From positions 106,783-170,782 of the forward strand of contig JAEUPQ010000029.1 in assembly GCA_016789405.1 (NCBI GenBank): a DNA stretch of 64,000 nt. Reading direction: 5' to 3'. Made by a program: the position numbers and the translations under genes. This DNA is from Lysobacteraceae bacterium (GTDB lineage: Bacteria > Pseudomonadota > Gammaproteobacteria > Xanthomonadales > Xanthomonadaceae). Below, one piece after another: positions 1 through 9,909 of this stretch (within the stretch, counting starts at the first letter, position 1; each line of letters starts with the position of its first letter). The notes under the pieces are model-generated. The model ran no database searches. It was not told the DNA's origin and saw nothing but the letters and a program-made list of their open reading frames with translations.

Positions 1-153
1 CGCGATGCGCCCGGCACGCAGGACGCCCCTCGATATCGGTGTCGCGGGTGGCGCGGGGCATGACATGACGCGGGTCACCATGACCTCTGGCGGATGTCGG
101 ATCTGTTTGGGTGATCTACCTTCATACAACACCTAACCCCCTGCTCGGAACGC

Positions 154-1332
154 ATGCCCGCCATGACCACCACCCCCGCCGATTCCACGCCGTCGCTGCC
201 GGCCTTCCGAACCCGCCCGGCTCTTGCTGCCCACGCGCTGACGGCCGCCGTGCTGCTCGGCTGCCTCGCGCTCGCCGGCTGCAAGGGCGGCGCCGATGCC
301 CAGGCCAGGGAAAAGGACGGCGACAAGAAGGAAGAGAAGGCCCAGGAGTCCGTGCCCGTCGAAGTGGCCGCAGTCGCCAATCGGCCGGTTGCGGCCAGTT
401 ACAGCGGCACGGCCCCGCTGGAAGCCCGCGGCGAGTCGCAGGTGGTGGCGAAGACTTCAGGCGTCGCGCTCCAGGTGATGGCCGAAGTCGGCCAGCATGT
501 CCGCGCAGGCCAGGTCCTGGTCCGCCTCGATTCCGACCGCGCCGCGCTGCAGGCCGCGCAGAGCGCCGCCCAGGTTCGCAAGCTGGAAGCGAACTACCAC
601 CGTTCGCTGCAGCTCTCCAAGCAGCAACTCGTCAGCGCGAACGACCTCGACCAGCTGAAGTTCGACCTCGAGAACGCCCGCGCAGTGAACCGCCTCGCGA
701 ACCTCGAAGTGTCCTACGCCAACGTGGTGGCGCCCATCTCCGGGATCATCGCCGACCGCTCCATCAAGGCGGGCAATTTCGTCCAGCTCAATTCGCCGAT
801 CTTCCGCATCGTCGACACCTCGCGCATCGAAGCGACGCTCAACGTACCCGAGCGCGAACTGGCCACGATCAAGCCCGGCCTTCCCGTGCAGCTGATGGTG
901 GATGCGCTGCCCGGCAAGCCCTTCCTGGGGACCGTCGACCGCGTCGCTCCCGTGGTGGACTCCGGCAGCGGCACCTTCCGCGTGATCTGCGCCTTCGACA
1001 GCGCTGCGCTGCTGCAGCCGGGCATGTTCGGCCGCATCCGCATCGACTACGACCAGCGTGCCAACGCGCTGGTGATCCCGCGCAACGCGCTGCTGGACGA
1101 CGAGAATGATCCGGCGGTGTACGTCGTCCGCAACAACAAGGCCGCGCGCGTGGCCGTCAAGCTCGGCTACTTCGACGGCGAATGGGTCGAAGTGCGCGGC
1201 GGCCTGAAGCCGGGCGACCGCGTGGTCACCGCAGGCAAGGTGGCGCTGCGCGAAGGCACCGAGGTGCAGGTCATCGGCGATCCCGCCGCGAAGAAGGTCG
1301 CCACCGTCGCCAACGCAGGGAAGACACCGTGA
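154..1332 (+). CDS. RND efflux membrane-fusion lipoprotein (HlyD/AcrA family)
   Basis: Periplasmic adaptor that joins an inner-membrane RND pump to an outer-membrane channel. The 392-residue protein starts with a lipoprotein signal: a hydrophobic stretch at about 24-42 ends in the lipobox LAGC, so C43 would be lipidated. A biotinyl-lipoyl half (about 80-115), a helical hairpin (about 120-170) and a beta-barrel (about 195-270) follow in the usual order. A second ATG lies three codons in (163) and cannot be excluded as the start. The stop overlaps the GTG start of the first permease by 4 bp, so the three genes form one operon. No TolC-like gene follows, so the outer-membrane partner must be elsewhere. 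The substrate cannot be told from sequence. Confidence 0.93.
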   Translation: MPAMTTTPADSTPSLPAFRTRPALAAHALTAAVLLGCLALAGCKGGADAQAREKDGDKKEEKAQESVPVEVAAVANRPVAASYSGTAPLEARGESQVVAKTSGVALQVMAEVGQHVRAGQVLVRLDSDRAALQAAQSAAQVRKLEANYHRSLQLSKQQLVSANDLDQLKFDLENARAVNRLANLEVSYANVVAPISGIIADRSIKAGNFVQLNSPIFRIVDTSRIEATLNVPERELATIKPGLPVQLMVDALPGKPFLGTVDRVAPVVDSGSGTFRVICAFDSAALLQPGMFGRIRIDYDQRANALVIPRNALLDDENDPAVYVVRNNKAARVAVKLGYFDGEWVEVRGGLKPGDRVVTAGKVALREGTEVQVIGDPAAKKVATVANAGKTP

Positions 1333-4300
1333 GCGGAACCCATCCCCATCCCCCCGAAGACAGTGGCCCGGGCGACGGCCCGGATGGCGGTTTCGACCTG
1401 GTCGAGTTCTCGACCAGACGACGCGTCACCGTTGCGATGTTCTGGCTGACGATGGTGCTGTTCGGCGGGATCGCGCTGTTCAGCCTGAAGGTCAACCTGC
1501 TGCCAGACCTGAGCTATCCGACACTCACGGTACGCACCGAATACACGGGTGCCGCGCCGGCGGAAATCGAAACGCTGATCACCGAGCCGGTCGAAGAGGC
1601 CGTCGGCGTGGTCAAGAACCTGCGCAAGCTCAAGTCTGTATCGCGTACCGGCCAGAGCGACGTGGTGCTGGAATTCGCCTGGGGTACCGACATGGACCAG
1701 GCCAGCCTCGAAGTGCGCGACAAGATGGAAGTGCTGCAATTGCCGCTGGAGGCCAAGCCTCCCGTGCTGCTGCGCTTCAATCCGTCCACCGAGCCGATCA
1801 TGCGTCTCGCACTGTCGGCGAAGGATGGCGCGAAGGTCGATGACGCGCAGGCGCTGCGTCGACTGACCGAACTGCGACGTTTCGCGGACGACGACCTGAA
1901 GAAGAAGCTCGAACCGGTCGACGGCGTCGCGGCGGTCAAGGTCGGTGGTGGTCTCGAAGACGAAGTGCAGGTCGACATCGACCAGCAGAAGCTGGCCCAG
2001 CTCGGCCTGTCGATCGATACGGTCATCCAGCGGCTGCAGCAGGAAAACATCAACATTTCAGGCGGCCGCCTGGAAGAGGGCAGCCAGCGTTACCTCGTGC
2101 GCACGGTGAACCAGTTCGCCAGCGTCGAGGAAATGCGCGAGATGCTGCTCACCACGCGCAGCGCCGGCAACGATGCTGCGGCCGCGGCTGCGCGGCAGAT
2201 GGCTGCAGTCGCTGCGGCGACCGGCTCGGCCGAAGCCATGGCGGCTGCCAGTTCGGTGCAGAGCGCGTCCGGTGGCGGTTCGAGCACGCCCGCGGGCGGC
2301 ATGGCCGTGCGGCTGAAGGACGTGGCCGAAGTACGCCAGGGCCACAAGGAGCGCGAGGCGATCATCCGCCTGGCAGGTCGCGAGGCCGTGGAACTGGCGA
2401 TCTACAAGGAAGGCGATGCGAACACGGTCGCCAGCGCCGATGCGATCTCCAAGATGCTCGAGGAAATCCGCAAGTCGCTGCCGAAGGACATCGAGCTGGC
2501 CGTCATCGACGACCAGTCGCAGTTCATCCGTCACGCGATCAGCGACGTGAAGCTGGACGCCGTGATCGGTGGCCTGCTCGCGGTGCTGATCATCTTCCTG
2601 TTCCTGCGCGACGGCTGGAGCACCTTCGTCATCTCGCTGTCGCTGCCGGTGTCGATCATCGCCACGTTCTTCTTCATGGATCAGTTCGACCTGAGCCTGA
2701 ACGTGATGTCGCTTGGCGGCCTGGCATTGGCCACCGGCCTTGTGGTCGACGACTCGATCGTCGTGCTCGAAAGCATCGCGAAGGCGCGCGAACGCGGGCT
2801 TGGTGTGTTCCAGGCCGCGATCGAAGGCACCCGGGAAGTCAGCATGGCGGTCGTGGCCTCCACGCTCACCACCATCGCGGTGTTCCTGCCGCTGGTCTTC
2901 GTGGAAGGCATCGCAGGCGAATTGTTCCGCGACCAGGCATTGACCGTGGCGACCGCCATCGGCATCTCGCTGATCGTGTCGATGACCTTGATCCCGATGC
3001 TCAGCGGCCTGCGTGGAAGCGCACCGATGGCGTTCCCGGAGGAAGCGCCGCACCCGGAATGGCATCCCGACAGCAAGTGGAAGAAGCCCGTCGCCGTTGC
3101 CAATCGTGGGGTCGCGATCGGCGCGCGCGGCACGGCGTTCGGAGTCAGCTGGCTCGTGGTGCGCATCTGGCGCGGGATCAGTGCCATGGTCGGACCGGTG
3201 ATGCGCAAGCTCAGCGACATCGCGATGGCGCCGTACAACCGCATCGAGCGGGGTTACCTGCGCCTGCTGCCCGGTGCCATGCAGCGCCCGATCCTGGTGC
3301 TCGGATTCGCCGCCGCCGCGTTCGCCGCGAGCCTCCTCGCCACGCCGCTCTTGGGTACCGACCTGATCCCGCAGCTGGCACAGGATCGTTTCGAGATGAC
3401 GGTGAAACTGCCGCCCGGCACGCCGCTGCGCGATACGGATCGCATCGTGCGCGAGCTCCAGCAGTCGCATGCGAAGGAAGACGGTATCCGCGCGCTGTAC
3501 GGCGTGAGCGGCAGCGGCACGCGCCTCGATGCGAACCCGACCGAAAGCGGCGAGAACATCGGCAAGCTCACCGTGGTGATGGGTGGCAGCGGCGACGAAG
3601 TGCGCGAAGCGCAACTCGTCGAGAAGCTGCGCGAAAGCGCGGGCCGCTATGCCGGCGCCCAAGTCGATTTCAGTCGCCCCGAGCTGTTCAGCTTCTCGAT
3701 GCCGCTTGAAATTGAACTGCGCGGACAGGACCTGCAGAGCATCGAACGCGCCGGCAGGAAGATGGCCGAACTGCTGCGTGCGAACCCGCACTACGCGGAC
3801 GTGACATCGACGGTGGAGCAGGGCTTTCCGGAAATCCAGATCCACTTCGACCAGGAACGCGCGGCCTCGCTGGGCCTCACCACCCGTCAGGTCGCCGATG
3901 CCGTCGTGAAGAAGGTACGCGGTGACGTCGCGACCCGCTACAGCTTCCGCAGCCGCAAGATCGACGTGCTGGTGCGGGCGCGGGAGAACGATCGCGCCAC
4001 CATCGAGGACATCAAGCGCCTGATCGTCAATCCGGGCAGCGCAAGCCCGGTGACGCTGCAGTCGGTCGCCGACGTGGTGTCGACCGTGGGCCCGAGCGAA
4101 ATCCATCGCGCCGACCAGGTACGCGTGGCGATCGTGTCGGCGAACCTGCGCGACATCGACCTGGGTACCGCGATGCAGGAAGTGCAGGATCTCGTCGCCA
4201 ACGCCGAAGGCGGCCTCGGTGCGGGCATCGGCATGCATATCGGCGGCCAGGGCGAGGAATTGTCGCAGTCGCTGAAGTCGCTGCTGTTCGCCTTCGGCCT

Positions 4301-4850
4301 CGCGATCTTCCTGGTCTACCTGGTGATGGCGTCTCAGTTCGAGTCGCTGCTGCATCCGTTCGTCATCCTGTTCACCATCCCGCTCGCCCTGGTGGGTGCG
4401 GTGCTGGCGCTGCTGGTGACGAACTCCACGGTGTCGGTGGTGGTGTTCATCGGCCTGATCCTGCTGGTGGGCCTGGTGGTGAAGAACGCGATCATCCTGA
4501 TCGATCGGGTCAACCAGGCGCGCGAATCCGGCATGGCCAAGCGCGATGCGCTGGTCGAAGGTGCGCGCTCGCGCCTGCGCCCGATCATCATGACCACGCT
4601 GTGCACGCTGTTCGGCTTCCTGCCGCTGGCATTGGCGTTCGGTGAAGGCGCGGAAGTCCGCTCGCCGATGGCGATCACCGTGATCGGTGGCCTGCTGGTG
4701 TCGACGCTGCTGACCCTGGTCGTGATTCCGGTGGTCTACGACCTGCTGGATCGCAAGAGCGACGAGCACTACGTCGCCCGCGCCCGTCGCAGCCGTGCAC
4801 GCCGTGGCGAGGACTTCGACGCAGGTCCGGAGGAAGGAGCATCCGCATGA
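1329..4850 (+). CDS. RND efflux transporter permease (first of two)
   Basis: Proton-driven inner-membrane pump of the AcrB/MdtB superfamily, 1173 residues. The GTG at 1329 is chosen because it overlaps the preceding stop (GTGA); the frame is open further upstream, but that part overlaps the adaptor gene. An N-terminal TM segment, large periplasmic loops and clustered TM helices are visible. TM4 carries the proton-relay pair D474-D475 in VVDDSIVVLES. A low-complexity Ala/Ser/Gly stretch at about 281-322, in the first periplasmic porter region, is longer than in classic family members and looks like an insertion. Its stop overlaps the next permease by 4 bp. Drug, dye or metal export are all possible. 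Confidence 0.93.
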   Translation: MSGTHPHPPEDSGPGDGPDGGFDLVEFSTRRRVTVAMFWLTMVLFGGIALFSLKVNLLPDLSYPTLTVRTEYTGAAPAEIETLITEPVEEAVGVVKNLRKLKSVSRTGQSDVVLEFAWGTDMDQASLEVRDKMEVLQLPLEAKPPVLLRFNPSTEPIMRLALSAKDGAKVDDAQALRRLTELRRFADDDLKKKLEPVDGVAAVKVGGGLEDEVQVDIDQQKLAQLGLSIDTVIQRLQQENINISGGRLEEGSQRYLVRTVNQFASVEEMREMLLTTRSAGNDAAAAAARQMAAVAAATGSAEAMAAASSVQSASGGGSSTPAGGMAVRLKDVAEVRQGHKEREAIIRLAGREAVELAIYKEGDANTVASADAISKMLEEIRKSLPKDIELAVIDDQSQFIRHAISDVKLDAVIGGLLAVLIIFLFLRDGWSTFVISLSLPVSIIATFFFMDQFDLSLNVMSLGGLALATGLVVDDSIVVLESIAKARERGLGVFQAAIEGTREVSMAVVASTLTTIAVFLPLVFVEGIAGELFRDQALTVATAIGISLIVSMTLIPMLSGLRGSAPMAFPEEAPHPEWHPDSKWKKPVAVANRGVAIGARGTAFGVSWLVVRIWRGISAMVGPVMRKLSDIAMAPYNRIERGYLRLLPGAMQRPILVLGFAAAAFAASLLATPLLGTDLIPQLAQDRFEMTVKLPPGTPLRDTDRIVRELQQSHAKEDGIRALYGVSGSGTRLDANPTESGENIGKLTVVMGGSGDEVREAQLVEKLRESAGRYAGAQVDFSRPELFSFSMPLEIELRGQDLQSIERAGRKMAELLRANPHYADVTSTVEQGFPEIQIHFDQERAASLGLTTRQVADAVVKKVRGDVATRYSFRSRKIDVLVRARENDRATIEDIKRLIVNPGSASPVTLQSVADVVSTVGPSEIHRADQVRVAIVSANLRDIDLGTAMQEVQDLVANAEGGLGAGIGMHIGGQGEELSQSLKSLLFAFGLAIFLVYLVMASQFESLLHPFVILFTIPLALVGAVLALLVTNSTVSVVVFIGLILLVGLVVKNAIILIDRVNQARESGMAKRDALVEGARSRLRPIIMTTLCTLFGFLPLALAFGEGAEVRSPMAITVIGGLLVSTLLTLVVIPVVYDLLDRKSDEHYVARARRSRARRGEDFDAGPEEGASA

Positions 4851-7800
4851 GCGTCGCAGAGTTCAGCATCAAGCGGCCCGTCACCACGGTGATGTTCTTC
4901 ATCTCGCTGTTCGTGGTGGGTCTGATCGCGGCGGTACGCCTGCCGCTGGAGGCGTTCCCGGCGGTCACGTTCCCGGGCATCTTCCTCCAGCTGCCCTACA
5001 ACGGCTCGACGCCGGAGGAGGTCGAACGCACGGTGCTGAGGCCGGTCGAGGAAGCCGTGTCGACCATGACCGGCATCAAGCGCATGGAAGGCACCGCACG
5101 CGCCGAAGGTGCGTCGATGTTCATCATGTTCAGCGACTGGGAGCGCGATGCCTCGATCGCCGCGTCCGAAGCGCGCGAACGCATCGATGCGATCCGCGAC
5201 CAGCTGCCGGAGGACTTCCAGCGTTATCTCGTGCTGAAGTTCTCGACCTCCGACGAGCCGGTGCTGAAGGTGCGCCTGGCCAGCAACCGCGACATGACCC
5301 GCGAGTACGACCTGATCGACCGCGAGTTCAAGCGGAGGATCGAGCGCATCGCCGGCGTCGCGCGCGTCGACGTGCTGGGCGCGCCGCCGAACGAGGTCGA
5401 GATCGCGATCGCGCCGGATCGGCTGACGGCGCATGGCGTGTCCCTCGACCAGTTGAACGAACGCCTGCGTTCGCAGAACTTCTCGGTCTCGGCCGGACAG
5501 ATCCAGGACGGCGACCGTCGCCTGCGCGTGCAGCCGATCGGTGAAATCGTCGACTTGCAGCAGTACCGCGACATCGTCATCGACAACAAGGGCACTCGCC
5601 TGGCCGACGTGGCCGACGTGCAGCTCAAGCCGGCGCGGATCAACTACGGCCGTCGCCTCGACGGACAGCCTGCGGTGGGCCTGGACATCTTCAAGGAGCG
5701 CAGCGCGAACCTCGTCGAGGTCGCGAAGAACGTGCTTGCCGAGGTGAATACCATCTCTGAGGATCCGGCGCTGCAGGGCGTGCAGGTGCTCGTGGTCGAG
5801 GACCAGGGCGAAGCCGTGACCGGTTCGCTGCTCGAACTCGCGGAAGCAGGCCTGGTCGGGCTGCTGCTGTCGATCATCGTGCTGTACTTCTTCCTGCGCC
5901 ACTGGCCGTCGACGCTGATGGTGAGCACGGCCATTCCGATCTGCTTCGTGATGACCCTCGGTTTCATGTACTTCGCCGGTGTCACCCTCAACGTGCTGAC
6001 GATGATGGGGCTGCTGCTGGCGGTCGGCATGCTGGTCGACAATGCGGTCGTGGTGGTGGAAAGCATCTACCAGGAACGCGAGCGCATGCCGGGGCAGCCT
6101 CGCCTGGCCTCGCTGATCGGCACGAAGAACGTCGCCATCGCGCTGTCGGCCGGCACCGTGTGCCACTGCATCGTGTTCGTGCCGAACCTGTTCGGCGATC
6201 GCAACATGATCACCATCTTCATGTCGCAGATCGCGATCACCATCTCGGTGTCCCTGCTGGCCTCGTGGCTGGTGGCCGTGAGCCTGATCCCCATGCTGTC
6301 CGCACGGATGAAGACGCCACCGTTGGTGCAGAGCGACCGCGGCCTGATCCCGTCCCTGCAGCGCCGCTACGCCGCATTCCTGCGCTGGACGCTGGAGCAT
6401 CGCGGCCTGAGCATCCTCGGCATCGTGCTGATCGTGGCGCTCAGCGTCATTCCGGCCACGCAGATGAAGACGAACATGTTCGGCGGCCAGGAGGGCGGCG
6501 AAGCCAACGTCTTCTACCAGTGGAACGGTGCCTACACCAAGCAGCAGATTTCCGACGAGGTGCAGAAGGTCGAGAACTTCCTCGATGCCAACCGCAAGAA
6601 GTTCGGCATCACCCAGATCTACTCGTTCTACAGCGAGGAAGGCTGGGCAGGTACGCAGATCAAGTTCGACACCAAGGATGCCGACGAAACCAAGGCATTG
6701 GTCGACCAGCTGCGCAATGTGCTGCCGAAGTCTGCGCGGGCGAACATCGGCATCGGCGACCAGGGTGGTGGTCCTGGCGGCGGTGGCGGCAGCGGCATCA
6801 AGCAGAACGTGCAGGTGCAACTGGTCGGCGACTCGACAGAGCAGCTGAAGGAGATCGCCGAGGACGTGATCCCGATCCTCGCCCGGCGCAAGGAACTGCT
6901 CGATGTGCGGGTGAACACCGGCGACCAGAACAGCGAAATGGCGGTGCGCGTGGATCGCGAGCGCGCGGCATCCTTCGGGTTCAGCGCGCAGGAAGTCTCG
7001 CAGTTCGTCGGCCTGGCCCTGCGCGGCGCACCGCTGCGCGAATTCCGCAAGGGCGACACCGAAGTGCCGGTGTGGGTGCGTTTCGCTGGGGCGGAGGACT
7101 ACGGCATCAAGGACATTTCGGCCTTCACCGTGCGCGCGCCGGATGGCCGTACCGTGCCGCTGCTGGCGATGGTCGACGTGAAGATCGGCGCGGCTGCATC
7201 GGAAATCCAGCGCTCGAACCGGCAGACCACCCTGACCATCCAGGCGAACCTGGCGGACAAGGTCTCGATGCCCGACGCGCGCAAGGCGATGGAAGATACG
7301 CTCAAGGAGATTCCGTTCCCGGCCGGCTACAGCTACACCTTCGATGGCGGCGGTTTCGAGGACGATGCCGAAGCGATGCAGCAGATGCTGTTCAACCTGG
7401 CGATCGCGCTGGTCATGATCTACGTGATCATGGCGGCGGTGTTCGAATCGCTGCTGTTCCCGGCGGCGATCATGAGCGGCGTGCTGTTCTCGGTGTTCGG
7501 CGTGTTCTGGCTGTTCTGGCTCACCGGCACCGAGTTCAACATCATGGCCTTCATCGGCATCCTGGTGCTGATGGGCGTGGTCGTGAACAACGGCATCGTG
7601 ATGATCGAGCACATCAACAACCTGCGACGGCGCGGACGGTCCCGCACGGATGCGCTGGTGGAAGGCAGCCGCGAGCGTCTGCGCCCGATCCTGATGACCA
7701 TGGGCACGGCGATCCTGGCGATGGTGCCGATCTCGCTCGGCGGAACACAGATGGCCGGCGATGGCCCGCCGTACTTCCCGATGGCCCGCGCGATCGCCGG

Positions 7801-7966
7801 TGGCCTGGCGTTCTCGACGGTGGTCAGCCTGCTGTTCCTGCCGACGATCTACGCCGTGCTGGACGACCTGCGCACCAACTCGCTGCGCATCTTCAAGCGG
7901 GCAAGTGCCCGGCGTTCATCGCCTGCGGCAGCCGTGGCCGCACTGGCACCCGGTACGGGCGACTGA
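4847..7966 (+). CDS. RND efflux transporter permease (second of two)
   Basis: Second AcrB-superfamily permease, 1039 residues, translationally coupled to the first by an ATGA overlap. It is not a recent duplicate: it lacks the Ala-rich insertion and has its own Gly-rich loop at about 640-650. TM4 reads MLVDNAVVVVES, so only the first acidic residue (D398) is present and the second is N399. Two unlike permeases behind one adaptor resemble the MdtABC arrangement, where MdtB and MdtC form a heterotrimer with divided roles. A mixed trimer is therefore inferred here, not shown. A hairpin follows the gene. Confidence 0.92.
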   Translation: MSVAEFSIKRPVTTVMFFISLFVVGLIAAVRLPLEAFPAVTFPGIFLQLPYNGSTPEEVERTVLRPVEEAVSTMTGIKRMEGTARAEGASMFIMFSDWERDASIAASEARERIDAIRDQLPEDFQRYLVLKFSTSDEPVLKVRLASNRDMTREYDLIDREFKRRIERIAGVARVDVLGAPPNEVEIAIAPDRLTAHGVSLDQLNERLRSQNFSVSAGQIQDGDRRLRVQPIGEIVDLQQYRDIVIDNKGTRLADVADVQLKPARINYGRRLDGQPAVGLDIFKERSANLVEVAKNVLAEVNTISEDPALQGVQVLVVEDQGEAVTGSLLELAEAGLVGLLLSIIVLYFFLRHWPSTLMVSTAIPICFVMTLGFMYFAGVTLNVLTMMGLLLAVGMLVDNAVVVVESIYQERERMPGQPRLASLIGTKNVAIALSAGTVCHCIVFVPNLFGDRNMITIFMSQIAITISVSLLASWLVAVSLIPMLSARMKTPPLVQSDRGLIPSLQRRYAAFLRWTLEHRGLSILGIVLIVALSVIPATQMKTNMFGGQEGGEANVFYQWNGAYTKQQISDEVQKVENFLDANRKKFGITQIYSFYSEEGWAGTQIKFDTKDADETKALVDQLRNVLPKSARANIGIGDQGGGPGGGGGSGIKQNVQVQLVGDSTEQLKEIAEDVIPILARRKELLDVRVNTGDQNSEMAVRVDRERAASFGFSAQEVSQFVGLALRGAPLREFRKGDTEVPVWVRFAGAEDYGIKDISAFTVRAPDGRTVPLLAMVDVKIGAAASEIQRSNRQTTLTIQANLADKVSMPDARKAMEDTLKEIPFPAGYSYTFDGGGFEDDAEAMQQMLFNLAIALVMIYVIMAAVFESLLFPAAIMSGVLFSVFGVFWLFWLTGTEFNIMAFIGILVLMGVVVNNGIVMIEHINNLRRRGRSRTDALVEGSRERLRPILMTMGTAILAMVPISLGGTQMAGDGPPYFPMARAIAGGLAFSTVVSLLFLPTIYAVLDDLRTNSLRIFKRASARRSSPAAAVAALAPGTGD

Positions 7967-7992
7967 GCGGATTGCCTGCCCCTTGAAAAACG

Positions 7993-8020
7993 AACGGCCG
8001 GGAGGCGATCCCCGGCCGTT
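7993..8020. terminator. bidirectional hairpin terminator
   Basis: A 10-bp perfect stem (AACGGCCGGG / CCCGGCCGTT) with an 8-nt loop lies between the convergent RND operon and the leftward DUF3806-like gene. An A-run precedes it on the + strand, giving a U-run for leftward transcripts. The rightward tail (CTTCATT) is weaker. Confidence 0.75.
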
Positions 8021-8072
8021 CTTCATTGATGCGGCGTCGACCCGATGCGATCCGGAACCGCTGCCTGGACCC

Positions 8073-8516
8073 TCAGGCTGCGCCGCCCAGATCGGCCGCG
8101 TCCCGCGCCTGCCGATTCACGTGTGCGCAGACTTCGGCGAACAGGTGCGGCAGGTCGATCGCGTCCCCGCGCTCGTACCGCTTGATGAGCATGTCGCGCG
8201 GGAATGCGTGGACGGCCTTGCCGGGAACATGCAGTGCGAGGTCGTCACCGTATTCGTCGTGGTAGCCCACCCAACGCATGCCGGTTTCGCTTGCGATCAG
8301 GTCGCCCAGTGCGGTGCCATAGGCGACGAATTCGGCATCCGGGTGGGCGGTGTGGGGGGCATCCCTCACCATGGTCGCAAGACGATCGAGCTGTCTGGCG
8401 GCGTCCTCGGATGCGATGCCGAGTTGCTGCATCGCATCGGCGACCCAGGCGCGTTCTTCTGCAAGCAGGCCCTGTTCGTCCTCGGTCAACGGCCGGACAT
8501 GCTGCTGGCGCGCCAT
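8073..8516 (-). CDS. DUF3806-like cytosolic protein, function unknown
   Basis: Soluble 147-residue protein without signal peptide or membrane segment. The middle (about 60-105) has the pattern GTALGDLI, then GMRWVGYHDEYGDDL, then AFPRDML, which resembles DUF3806 (a family of unknown function). The helical N-terminal part (about 10-50) may be a separate segment. It follows the TraB-like gene with 4 bp between stop and start, so the two are probably cotranscribed, and it is the last gene before the shared terminator. No catalytic motif is apparent. The family assignment rests on remembered pattern only. Confidence 0.6.
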   Translation of the reverse strand: MARQQHVRPLTEDEQGLLAEERAWVADAMQQLGIASEDAARQLDRLATMVRDAPHTAHPDAEFVAYGTALGDLIASETGMRWVGYHDEYGDDLALHVPGKAVHAFPRDMLIKRYERGDAIDLPHLFAEVCAHVNRQARDAADLGGAA

Positions 8517-8520
8517 GTGC

Positions 8521-9771
8521 TCAGCCCAGCAACGTGTTCAGCATCTTCGCACCGCCGGTCCAGACGCCGATCGCGGTGCCGAAGCTGGTGAGGAAGAAGT
8601 TCAGCAGCGTGCGCGCGACGCGGTTGCGCCACCAGCCCCCCACCGTCTGCACGTCGTCGCGAAGGGCCATGAAGTCCGCATACGTAGGCTTGCGCACCCA
8701 GGCTTCGACCAGCGCGCTCAAGGTGCCGGAGGCCAGTGCCGGATGCAGCGGCGTGATCGGTGACGACACGAAGGCCGTCAGGATGCTCAGCGGATGGCCG
8801 CCGGCAAGCAGACAGCCGATGGCGCCCAGCGTGCCGGTCACCAGCACCCACTCCAGTATCAGCTCGCCGCCGACTTCGGCGCCGCCGCGCCAGAATCCCC
8901 AGGCGAAGCCGCCTAGGACGAAGAAGGCGAGCAGCAGGGTGAACCAGGGGAAGGACGATTTTTCCTTTACCGCTTCCAGCTCCGCGCGCAACGCAGCGGG
9001 CTCTCGGGTGTCTTCGCGCAGGTGCTTTTCCATGCCCTGCAGATGGCCGGCGCCGACGACCGCCAGTACCTCGCGCGCAGCCGCATGCTGGGCCGGGATT
9101 TCGCGCAGGCGCGCGGCCATGTAGGCATCGCGTTCGGCGATGACGGTCTCGTACAGCGCCGGGCTGTCCGCTGCGAACTCGCTGAAACTCGATTCCAGCA
9201 TGTCGCCCTGCTTGAGTCCCTCGATCTGCTCGTCGGACACCTTTTCGTCGACGAACAGCGAGGTCATCAGGCCGCCACCGACCTTTGCGCGTCCCCAGAA
9301 ACCGAGCCGCTGCATCGCGCGCTTGAAGGTCAAGCCGACGTCGCGGTCGATGAGGTGCAGCGACAGCGCGCGTTCACGCGCATCCACGACGGCGGCTTTC
9401 AGCTCCGCACCGGGTTCGATGTCGAGTTGCTCGGCGAGGCGGCGCTGGTAGGCGGCCAGTCCGAGGTTGGCAGCGAAGACCGCCGTCTTGCCTTCGCGCA
9501 GCACCTTGACCAGATCGAGCTTCGCAAGCGCGTCGGGATCGGTCAGCGCCTGCGCACGTTGCGGATCGAGTTCGACCGCGATGGTGTCGTAGAGGCCTGT
9601 TGCGATCGCCGCGCGCACGACGTCGACGCTGGTCTTGGACACGTGTGCGGTGCCGAGGAGCGTGTAGCGCACGCCGTCACGTTCGACGATGGCGTGCGGC
9701 TGGCCCTGCAGCGGGGCATCGGGATCGATGGAAGGCGTCGCGTCGGTCTGTTCGTTCGGGATGTCGGTCAT
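8521..9771 (-). CDS. TraB/PrgY (GumN-like) family membrane protein
   Basis: A 416-residue protein of the TraB/PrgY family, whose members are membrane-anchored and include the Enterococcus pheromone-shutdown protein PrgY. The soluble N-terminal part carries the family signatures LLGTAHVS (about 43-50), AVELDPQRAQAL and VVGAGHLQGM. The C-terminal third has three to four hydrophobic segments (about 285-410). The conserved GTAH and GAGH motifs are typical of this group, which has been proposed to be a metal-dependent protease-like clan. The ATG at 9771 is preferred over the upstream open frame because homology-like sequence begins after it. The physiological substrate is unknown. Confidence 0.85.
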   Translation of the reverse strand: MTDIPNEQTDATPSIDPDAPLQGQPHAIVERDGVRYTLLGTAHVSKTSVDVVRAAIATGLYDTIAVELDPQRAQALTDPDALAKLDLVKVLREGKTAVFAANLGLAAYQRRLAEQLDIEPGAELKAAVVDARERALSLHLIDRDVGLTFKRAMQRLGFWGRAKVGGGLMTSLFVDEKVSDEQIEGLKQGDMLESSFSEFAADSPALYETVIAERDAYMAARLREIPAQHAAAREVLAVVGAGHLQGMEKHLREDTREPAALRAELEAVKEKSSFPWFTLLLAFFVLGGFAWGFWRGGAEVGGELILEWVLVTGTLGAIGCLLAGGHPLSILTAFVSSPITPLHPALASGTLSALVEAWVRKPTYADFMALRDDVQTVGGWWRNRVARTLLNFFLTSFGTAIGVWTGGAKMLNTLLG

Positions 9772-9774
9772 CGT

Positions 9775-9808
9775 GACGGTGGGGCAAGACGGTGGGGCAA
9801 GACGGTGG
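9775..9808 (+). repeat. 2.6-copy 13-bp tandem repeat
   Basis: The unit GACGGTGGGGCAA is repeated head to tail twice and then partly a third time, immediately upstream of the leftward TraB-like start codon. It lies where the promoter or ribosome-loading region would be, so copy-number change could affect expression. It may equally be simple slippage. Confidence 0.8.
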
Positions 9809-9909
9809 AGGCGTGGAATCGCGGTTGCCTCTCCCACCGGTCCAGCGGGGAGCGTGCGACGGAGCGGGCAGGATAGAGCCTTGCGTCCGCCCTGTCTGCG
9901 TCGCACTGC

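Noticed and set aside
1182..1328. Extended N terminus of the first RND permease
   Set aside because: The extra 49 codons overlap the adaptor gene and are not permease-like; GTG at 1329 fits better.
2058..4769. 903-codon leftward frame opposite the first RND permease
   Set aside because: Same reason: mirror frame of a strong membrane-protein gene.
4769..7612. 947-codon leftward frame opposite the second RND permease
   Set aside because: Shadow of the permease; sequence is His/Gln/Asp-rich with no domain and no ribosome site.
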